Shown here in pieces: positions 22,585 to 32,318 of a DNA stretch of 32,318 bases (within the stretch, counting starts at the first letter, position 1; every line of letters starts with the position of its first letter). The DNA lies in assembly GCA_963575745.1 (NCBI GenBank), contig CAUYUJ010022528.1, positions 90,001 to 122,318 on the forward strand. Reading direction: 5' to 3'. The translations under genes and the position numbers were made by a program. The stretch comes from Prorocentrum cordatum (taxonomy: Eukaryota > Sar > Dinophyceae > Prorocentrales > Prorocentraceae). The notes below the pieces were generated by a model. The model saw nothing but the letters and a program-made list of their open reading frames with translations, ran no database searches and was not told the origin of the DNA.

Positions 22585-23625
22585 GATCAGCGGAGGTGTA
22601 GAATATGAATGATCTGCATCACCCTGGTCAGCTCTTGGTGGTAGAAGTCTGCATCACATCGCCCAAAACAGACATGACGAAGGGCGGAGTGGCACGTGGA
22701 TGCCAGGCGCGACCGTGGTCCCACCCACCGAACAGGTGGCTTAGCACATCAAATCGACGAGCTCCATCGTACAACTCACCTCGACGAGGCATGACACCCT
22801 ATTGGGACAGAAACAGATAGGAGCCACCACAGATGCACGGTGCAACGAAGTTACGCGACAAAACTCGCGCGCGCCTCATGCAAAGTGTCGGATATGAACA
22901 ATCGTCACCGCGATGCTCAGGTCTATCATTGAGATTGATTGGGAATCACTGGCGAAAAGGGCACGCTGCGTCTCGAACAAAAGACCTGGAAAACCAACGG
23001 CGAGGTGCTGTCTTCTGGTTTAACACCGGGGGGGCATGCCCTAGGGATTCGCCCACCCGGGTCAGAGACCAGACACCACTGCTGCTCTTGCAGGCGCGAG
23101 CTGAGGGAGGAGCATCTGGCGAGGCCTGTGCTTCTCCTGAGAAGGCGCCCGCGCCGTCTCGCGCACTGCTCCCCGAGCAGTCCTCCGAGCAGATCAACCA
23201 GTGAGCCCCAGACGGGCGACAATACAAACTGAATCCAAGAGCGATGCGTGCGACGCAGAGGGACAGCAAAAAATGCTGACGCTGCGCGCTGCGCGCGGGA
23301 TGCAAAAAGCAACTATCTTTGCCACACGGCGACGGATGGTCCCAACCAGCCAGACCGCCGCAGCATCGCGACGAGACCGCCGGACCTGGACATCAGGAGT
23401 TTATTTGATGGTTTTGTCTCAGCCCGCCACCCTCCCAGCGGTGTGCGGAGACTGCGATGGCATCACTATTCCCAGGCTCTCTGGCAGCCCCATCCTGTCC
23501 CCCCCCATTCCCCCACCCCGTCCTGTCCTGTGTGAAGGAGGGAGGGATCAGCAGAGAGCCGACCCTACCCCAGATCCGTAGGGGTACACACACACACACA
23601 TACGTTGACAGCAACGCAAAGGGGC
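22585..23625 (+). repeat. Megasatellite unit 15, short type (1041 bp); good reference unit
   Basis: Differs from unit 14 at only scattered single bases (for example AAAGACCTGG for AAAGGCCTGG). I use it as the reference short unit. The order within the unit is: anchor, GGTGGTAGAAGTCTGC, CACCCACCGAACAGG, ATGCACGGTGCAACG, CTCATGCAAAGTGTC, TCTGGTTTAACACCGG, TTGCAGGCGCGAGC, GAGCAGATCAACCAGTGAGC, GCTGCGCGCTGCGCGCGGG, GGACATCAGGAGTTTATTTG, C/T-rich part, CA tract, GTTGACAGCAACGC. Confidence 0.96.
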
Positions 23626-24611
23626 GATCAGCGGAGGTGTAGAATATGAATGATCTGCATCACCCTGGTCAGCTCTTGGTGGTAGAAGTCTGCATCACAT
23701 CGCCCAAAACAGACATGACGAGGGGCGGAGTGGCACGTGGATGCCAGGCGCGACCGTGGTCCCACCCACCGAACAGGTGGCTTAGCACATCAAATCGACG
23801 AGCTCCATCGTACAACTCACCTCGACGAGGCATGACACCCTATTGGGACAGAAACTGATAGGAGCCACCACAGATGCACGGTGCAACGAAGTTACGCGAC
23901 AAAACTCGCGCGCGCCTCATGCAAAGTGTCGGATATGAACAATCGTCACCGCGATGCTCAGGTCTATCATTGAGATTGATTGGGAATCACGGGCGAAAAG
24001 GGCACGCTGCGTCTCGAACAAAAGGCCTGGAAAACCAACGGCGAGGTGCTGTCTTCTGGTTTAACACCGGGGGGGCATGCCCTAGGGATTCGCCCACCCG
24101 GGTCAGAGACCAGACACCACTGCTGCTCTTGCAGGCGCGAGCTGAGGGAGGAGCATCTGGCGAGGCCTGTGCTTCTCCTGGGAAGGCTCCCGCGCCATCT
24201 CGCGCACTGCTCCCCGAGCAGTCCTCCGAGCAGATCAACCAGTGAGCCCCAGACGGGCGACATCCCGAACTGAATCCAAGAGCGATGCGTGCGAGGCACA
24301 GGGACGGCAAAGCATGCTGACGCTGCGCGCTGCGCGCGGGATGCAAAAAGCAACTATCTTTGCCACACGGCGACGGATGGTCCCAACCAGCCAGACCGCC
24401 GCAACATCGCGACGAGACCGCCGGACCTGGACATCAGGAGTTTATTTGATGGTTTTGTCTCAGTCCGCCACCCACCGTGCGGTGTACAGAGACTGCGATG
24501 GCATCATTGTTCCCAGGCTCTCCGGCGGCCCCGTCCTGTCCCTCCCTCTGCCACCCCCCGTTCCCCTCGCCCCTACTCCCGCAAAGGACGTTGAAAGCAT
24601 CGCAAAGGGGC
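23626..24611 (+). repeat. Megasatellite unit 16, transition unit (986 bp)
   Basis: The first roughly 550 bp equal units 14 and 15. After CTCCTGGGAAGG (about 24175) it switches to long/C-type variants (GACATCCCGAACTGAATCC, GAGGCACAGGG) and ends without a CA tract, exactly like unit 10. The sharp switch suggests unequal exchange or gene conversion. Confidence 0.95.
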
Positions 24612-25708
24612 GATGAGCGGAGGTGTAGAATATGAGCGATCTGCATCACCCTGGTCAGCTCTTGGTGGTAGAAGTCTGCGTCACATCCCCCAAGACAGAC
24701 GTGACGATGGGCGGAATGGCACACTGATGCCAGGCGCAACCGTGGAAACACCCACCGAACAGGTGGCTCAGCACATCAACTCGACGAGCCCCTTCGCACA
24801 ACTCACCTCGACGGGGCATGACACCCTACTGGGACAGAAACATTTCAGAGCCACCACAAATGCACGGTGCACCGAAGTTACGCGACAACATGTGCGCGCG
24901 CCTCATGCAAAGTGTCGGATATGAGCAATCGTCACCGCGATGCTCAGGTCTATCATTGAGATTGATTGGGAATCACGGGCGAATCTGGGCCCTGGTCACG
25001 CTGCGTCTCGAACAAAAGGCATGGAAAACCAACGGCGAGGTGCTGTCTTCTGGTTTAACACCGGGGGGGCATGCCCTAGGGAGTCGCCCACCCGGGTCAG
25101 AGACCCGACACCACTGCTGCTCTTGCAGGCGCGAGCTGAGGGAGAAGCACCTGGCGAGGCTTATGCTTCTCCTGAGAAGGCGCCCGCGCCGTCTCGCGCA
25201 CTGCTCCCCGAGCAGTGCTCCGAGCAGATCCACCAGTGAGCCCCAGACGGGCGACAACCCGAACTGAATCCAAGGACGGCAAAACATACCGACGCTGCGC
25301 GCTGCGCGCGGGATGCAAAAAACACTATCTTTGCCACACGGCGACGGATGGTCCCAACCAGCCAGACCGCCGCAACATCGCGACGAGACCGCTGGACCTG
25401 GACATCAGGAGTTTATTTGATGGTTTTGTCTGAGTCCGCCATCCACCGTGCGGTGTACAGAGACTGCGATGGCATCATTATTCCCAGGCTCTCCAGCGGC
25501 CACATCCTGTCCCTCCCTCTGCCACACCCTTCCCCCGTTCCCTACCCCATCCAGTCCTGTGGGAGGGAGGGGGGGATCAGCAGAGAGCCAACTCTGCCCC
25601 AGATCCGCAGGGGTACACACACACACACACACACAGGTCCTGTCCCTCCCCCATTCCCCCGTTCCCCTCGCCCATCCGCAAAGGACGTTGACAGCATCGC
25701 AAAGGAGC
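24612..25708 (+). repeat. Megasatellite unit 17, 'C' type (1097 bp)
   Basis: Near-duplicate of unit 11, with the same GCGCAACCGTGGAAACACCC and ACATTTCAGAGCC variants. The anchor is GATGAGCGG rather than GATCAGCGG. Confidence 0.95.
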
Positions 25709-27922
<2,214 letters not shown>

Positions 27923-28350
27923 GTTCAGCGGAGGTGTAGAATATGAGCGATCTGCATCACCCTGGTCAGCTCTTGGTGGTAGAAGTCTGCATCACATCGC
28001 CCAAGACAGACGTGACGATGGGCGGAATGACACATAAATGCCAGGCGCGACCGTGGTCCCACCCACCGAACAGGTGGCTTAGCAAATCAAATCGACGAGC
28101 ACTGTCGCACAACTCACCTCGTGGAGGCATGATCCCCTACTGGGACAGAAACTTGCAGGAGCCACCACTGATGCACGGTGCAACGAAGTTACGCGTCGAG
28201 TCTCGCGTGCGCCTCATGCAAAGTGTCGGATATGAGCAATCGTCACCGCGATGCTCAGGTCTATCATTGAGATTGCTTGGAAATCACGGGCGAACCTGGG
28301 ACCTGGGCACGCTGCGTCTCGAACAGAAGGCCTGGAAAACCAACGGTGAA

Positions 28351-29287
28351 ATTCGCCGACCCTGTCGGCGTGTGTGAGGGGCTTGTCTGTTCGAGTCGTC
28401 GTCTCCGTCAGTCGTCGTCTCCGTCGTACTCTTTCGCTGCACTCTCCTCAAGCTTGTCAGCGAGAGAACTATCTAGCAGTGTCGTAATCGAGTCGAAGAG
28501 AGGCCCCTTCCCTTTGATCCCTCCCCCGTCGGGGGGGGGGGGTCCTGGGAGGGGGTCCTAGGGGGGAGTCCCCGGGGGTTGGGGTCAGATACGCATCCCC
28601 CCCTGGGGGGCCCCGGGGCCTCAGAAAGTACCAAGACATGTCAAGAGTGTCCCAAGAGGCCCCCGAGATGGTCCAAGAAGGTCTCCAATCGCCAAACGAT
28701 CGATCCAAAACGTCTTCACGCCGTCCAGACTGCCCAAGAGGCCTCCAGGACGCCCCAAGACGCCTCCAAGAGCACTCCCGAGAGGGCCCCAAGAGGCCAT
28801 ATTCATTGATTTTCCGCTGGCTTGTTGTTCAGATTTGGGCATTCTCGCCTTTTCCACTTCCCGCCGCTCCAAGACGGCACAAGAGGCCCCCAAGATCGCC
28901 CCAAGACGGCCCAAGAGGCCTCCAAGAGGGCCCCAAAACAGCCTAAAACAGCCCAAAACGCCACCAAGACGGCCCAAGAGGCCCCCAAGACGGCTACAAA
29001 AGCGTGCCCAGACAAGGGGACCCGAACGGACATTTCGAGTTCTTTGCCCCAAGAGGCTCCAAGGAAGCCCAAAGAGGTTCCCAAGAGGCCCCAAGAGGCC
29101 CACAGGTGGTCCCCAGGAAGCCCGAAGAGGCCCCCAAGAGGCTCCCAAGAGGCCCCAAACAGGCTCCCCAGAGGCCCAAAAAATCCTCCCCAGAGGCCCC
29201 CGAGAGACTTCCGAAGAGACCCCAGAAAGCATCCCTGAGGACTCCGGCCCACGTCAGCGTCATCGTTGTCGTCGCCGCCGCCGCCGC

Positions 29288-29367
<80 letters not shown>

Positions 29368-29424
29368 ACGTCGTCGTCGTCTCCCTTCAGTGTCGGCGGC
29401 ACCGGCCGCAAGGCCTTCGCAATA
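28351..29424 (+). mobile_element. Cassette copy D (element status uncertain)
   Basis: Left repeat CGCCGACCCTG at 28354-28364, right repeat CAGTGTCGGCG at 29388-29398. The part near 28580-28620 (GGGGTCAGATACGCATCCCC) matches copy A rather than B and C, so D is a mosaic or an older form. The GTC tract (29254-29383) alternates with GCC runs (GCCGCCGCCGCC), unlike the purer tracts of A and C. Confidence 0.5.
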
Positions 29425-29679
29425 CTGCCCTCTGGTTTAGCACCAGGGGGACATGCCCTACGAATTCGCCCACCCGTGTCAAAGAGCAGTCCTCCGAGCA
29501 GATCAACCAGTGAGCCCCAGACGGGCGACAACCCGAATTGAATCCAAGAGCGAAACATGCGAGGCACAGGGACGGCAAAACATACGGACGCTGTGCGCTG
29601 CGCGCGGGATGCAAAAAAAAATATCCTGGCGAAAGACCCAATCATATGCAATTGTGAGTACCGCAATTGTGAATATCTT

Positions 29680-31000
29680 CTTCGGTGGCGCTCCCTATGG
29701 GGCCTCGAAACGTGTGAGGGGTGTGCCGAAATGGGTGTGCGGGACGCATGCGGGCACACCCACTGGGACCTTCGGTGGAGCTCCCTTGGGGCCCACGAAC
29801 GGTGAGGGTTTGTGGCCGAAACGGTGTGCGGACGCGAGCGGGCACAATCCCACTGGGACTCTTCGGTGGAGCCCCCTACGGGGCCACGAAAACGTGCGAG
29901 GGGTTGGCCGAAATGGGTGTGCGGGAAGCATTCGGGCACACCCACTGGGTCCTTCGGTGGAGCTCCCTATGGGGCCACGAAACGTGTGAAGAGTATGCCG
30001 AAATGGGTGTGCGGGACGCATGCGGGCACACCCACTGGGACCTTCGGCGGAGCTCCCTATGGGGCCACGAATCGCGTGAGGGGTGTGCCGAAATGGGTGT
30101 GCGGGACGCATGCGGGCGGCAGCACTGGGGCCTTCGGTGGAGCTCCATATGGGGCCACGAAGCGTGTGAGGGGTGTGCCGAAATGAATGTGCGGGACGCA
30201 TGCGGGCACACCCAACGGGACCTTCGGTGGAGCTCCCTTTGGGGCCACGAAACGTGTGAGGGGTGTGCCGAATTGGGTGTGCGTGACGCATGCGGGCGGC
30301 AGCACTGGGGCCTTCGGTGGAGCTCCCTATGGGGCCACGAAGCGTGTGAGGGGTGTGCCGGAATGGGTTTGCGGGACGCATGCGGGCGGCAGCACTGGGG
30401 CCTTCTGCGGAGCTCCCTATGGGGCCACGAAACGTGTGAGGGGTGTGCCGACTTGGGTGTGCGTGACGCATGCGGGCGGCAGCACTGGGGCCTTCGGCGG
30501 AGCTCCCTATGGGGCCACGAAACGTGTGAGGGGTGTGCCGAATTGGGTGTGCGTGACGCATGCGGGCGGCAGCACTGGGGCCTTCGGCGGAGCTCCCTAT
30601 GGGGCCACGAAACGTGTGAGGGGTATGCCGAATTGGGCGTGCGTGACGCATGCGGGCGGCAGCACTGGGGCCTTCGGCGGAGCTCCCTATGGGGCCACGA
30701 AACGTGTGAGGGGTGTGCCGAATTGGGTGTGCGTGACGCCTGCGGGCGGCAGCACTGGGGCCTTCGGTGGAGCTCCCTATGGGGACACGAAACGTGTGAG
30801 GGGTGTGCCGAATTGGGTGTGCGTGACGCATGCGGGCGGCAGCACTGGGGCCTTCGGTAGAGCTCCCTATGGGACCACGAAAAGCGTGTGAGGGGTGTGC
30901 CGAATTGGTGTGCGTTGACGCATGCGGGGCGCAGCACTGGGGCCTTCGGCGGAGCTCCCTATGTGGCCACGAAACGTGTGAGGGTGTTTGCCGAAATGGG
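29680..31000. repeat. 90-bp minisatellite, about 14.5 copies
   Basis: The motif GGGGCCACGAAACGTGTGAG recurs at 29699, 29788, 29880, 29971, 30061, 30151, 30241, 30331, 30421, 30511, 30601, 30691, 30781, 30871 and 30963. The ten intervals from 29971 to 30871 are all exactly 90 bp. Edge intervals are 89, 92, 91 and 92. Each unit also has GGAGCTCCCTATGGGG and GACGCATGCGGGCGGCAGCA or the variant GGGCACACCCACTGGGACC. Because 90 is a multiple of three, long frames are open on both strands (up to about 380 codons). One + frame (29812-30891) is broken only by a TGG-to-TGA change at 30184-30186 and reads GGAPYGATKRVRGVPKWVCG. Another reads WGLRRSSLWGHETCEGCAEL. No known family is recognised. Confidence 0.93.
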
Positions 31001-31002
31001 GA

Positions 31003-31302
31003 GGGAGGAGGGGGGGGGTTAGGAGGGAGGAGGGAAGGAGGGGGAGGAGGAGAGGAGAGGATAAGGAGAGGAGGCGGAGAGGAGAGATAGGAGAGGAGAG
31101 GAGAGGAGAGGAGTAGGAGGAGGAGAGGAAAGAGGAGAGGAGAGGAGAGGAAGGAGAGAGAGAGAGGAGAGGAGAGGAGGGAGAGGAGGGAGAGGAGAGG
31201 AGAGGAAGGATCGGAGGAGGAAGAGAGAGGAGATGAGAGGAGAGGAGAGAGAGGAGAGGAGGGAGGGGAGAGGAGAGGAGAGGAGAGGAGAGGAGAACGC
31301 GG
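31003..31302. repeat. Polypurine GGAGA/GAGAGG tract (about 300 bp)
   Basis: Almost every base of the + strand is A or G (AGGAGAGGAGAGG repeats), with rare T and C. It begins directly after the last 90-bp repeat (GAAATGGGGAGGGAGG) and ends at GAACGCGGGGCGACG. Long mirror-like polypurine tracts of this type are known to form intramolecular triplexes. That activity here is inference. The minus-strand frames are Ser/Leu/Pro low complexity. Confidence 0.95.
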
Positions 31303-31351
31303 GGCGACGTCTCTTCAAAACGAGGACCCAACACCACAGGAAGGTTGGGAA
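31303..31351. other. Junction sequence between polypurine tract and resumed satellite
   Basis: About 50 bp (CGGGGCGACGTCTCTTC through ACCCAACACCACAGGAAGG) that belongs to neither the purine tract nor the satellite. No target-site duplication or integrase site is recognised. Confidence 0.5.
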
Positions 31352-31738
31352 CTGTCTTTGCCACACGGCGACGGATGGTCCCGAACAGCCAGACCACCGC
31401 AACATCGCGACGAGACCGCCGGACCTGGACATCAGGAGTTTATTTGATGGTTTTGTCTCAGCCCGCCACCCACCCTGCGGTGTACAGAGACTGCGATGGC
31501 ATCATTATTCCCAGGCTCTCTGGCGGCCACATCCTGTCCCTCCCTCTGCCACCCCCTTCCCCCGTTCCCTACACCGTCCCGTCCTGTGGGAGGGAGGGGG
31601 GGATCAGCAGAGAGCCAACTCTGCCCCAGATCCGCAGGGGTACACACACACACACACACACGTCCTGTCCCTCCCCCATTCCCCCGTTCCCCTCGCCCAT
31701 CCTCCCGCAAAAGGACGTTGACAGCATCGCAAAGGGGC

Positions 31739-32318
31739 GATCAGCGGAGGTGTAGAATATGAGCGATCTGCATCACCCTGGTCAGCTCTTGGTGGTAGAA
31801 GTCTGCATCACATCGCCCAAGACAGACGTGACGATGGGCGGAATGACACATAAATGCCAGGCGCCACCGTGGTCCCACCCACCGAACAGGTGGCTTAGCA
31901 CATAAAATCGACGAGCTCTATCGCACAACTCACCTCGTGGAGGCATGACACCCTACTGGGACGGAAACTTGCAGGAGCCACCACAGATGCACGGTGCAAC
32001 GAAGCTACGCGTCGAGTCTCGCGTGCGCCTCATGCAAAGTGTCGGATATGAGCAATCGTCACCGCGATGCTCAGGTCTATCATTGAGATTGCTTGGAAAT
32101 CACGGGCGAACCTGAGCCCTGGGCACGCTGCGTCTCGAACAGAAGGCCTGGAAAACCAACGGCGAAATCCCCCGACCCTGTCGGCGTGTGTGAGGGGCTT
32201 GTCTGTTCGAGTCGTCGTCTCCGTCAGTCGTCGTCTCCGTCGTACTCTTTCCCTGCACCCTCCTCAAGCTTGTCAGCGAGAGAACTATCTAGCAGTGTCG
32301 TAATCGAGTCGAAGAGAG
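31739..32318 (+). repeat. Megasatellite unit 20, long type, cut by the window end
   Basis: Matches the 5' part of units 12, 18 and 19, including GGCTTAGCACATAAAATCG and GAACCTGAGCCCTGGGC. It enters the cassette at about 32167 (CGACCCTGTCGGCGTG at 32173-32188) and runs off the window within it. Confidence 0.94.
32167..32318 (+). mobile_element. Cassette copy E, 5' part only (element status uncertain)
   Basis: The left boundary sequence reads CCCCCGACCCTG, with one mismatch to the other copies' CGCCGACCCTG, which weakens the hairpin. The 16-bp direct duplication AGTCGTCGTCTCCGTC follows. The rest lies beyond the window. Confidence 0.45.

Larger units (their letters stand above)
27923..31738 (+). 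repeat. Megasatellite unit 19, long type, interrupted by a second insertion (3816 bp)
   Basis: The anchor is GTTCAGCGG. It carries cassette D (about 28351-29424). The satellite then runs to GATGCAAAAAAAAA at about 29620, where a 1.7-kb non-satellite block begins, and resumes at about 31352 with TGTCTTTGCCACACGGCGAC. The break therefore lies in the A-tract between GGATGCAAAA and CTATCTTTGCC. After the cassette the unit also lacks the AGAGACCAGACACCACTGC to CGCGCACTG part (about 29480). Confidence 0.93.

Noticed and set aside
28803-29945. 380-codon minus frame joining cassette D to the 90-bp minisatellite
   Set aside because: A chance chain of repeat-derived open frames across three unrelated repeat types.

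Overview
The window is almost entirely repetitive, GC-rich, non-coding DNA of eukaryotic type. It looks like a heterochromatic, subtelomeric or pericentromeric satellite region of a microbial eukaryote (alga or protist). I see no bacterial operons, no compact gene arrangement, no rRNA or tRNA genes, and no recognisable protein family. Species cannot be assigned from the sequence. GC content is high. CA, GTC/GAC, GAT and purine microsatellites abound, and a short possible exon at the left edge is preceded by a long polypyrimidine tract ending in AG.

The backbone is a megasatellite with a unit of about 1.03-1.05 kb, seen as 20 anchored copies plus two partial ones, all in the same orientation. 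I set the unit start at GATCAGCGGAGGTGTAGAA. Left edge (1-600): GAT-rich microsatellite, a possible 5' exon on the minus strand, and a purine tract. 600-5124: diverged units. 5125-8890: a non-satellite block with a 12-bp ATCGATCTCACT minisatellite, two strong foldback hairpins, a (GAC)n tract, an AT-richer segment with AATAAA signals, a CCAAGAGG-type tract, and about 1.6 kb of GTC/GGCGTC microsatellite. 8890-29620: the main array. It is organised into blocks of about 7.4 kb, each with one 'long' unit plus several 'short' units. 29620-31345: a second block interrupts a unit with a 90-bp minisatellite (about 14.5 copies) and a 300-bp polypurine tract. 31345-32318: the satellite resumes and runs off the window.

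Long units carry an insert of about 1.0-1.1 kb, always at the same point in the unit. Its parts occur in fixed order: an 11-12 bp inverted repeat with a small hairpin, a 16-bp direct duplication, G-quadruplex-type G runs, a T-poor CCAAGAGG tract, a GTC microsatellite, and the matching inverted repeat. This cassette is the most distinctive structure here. Whether it is a mobile element or part of the ancestral satellite cannot be decided from the sequence alone.

Many long open frames exist because repeat periods of 3, 6, 12 and 90 bp keep several frames open at once. I do not regard them as genes. The only stretch with ordinary protein-like composition is 52 codons on the minus strand (418-260). 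I found no convincing complete gene.
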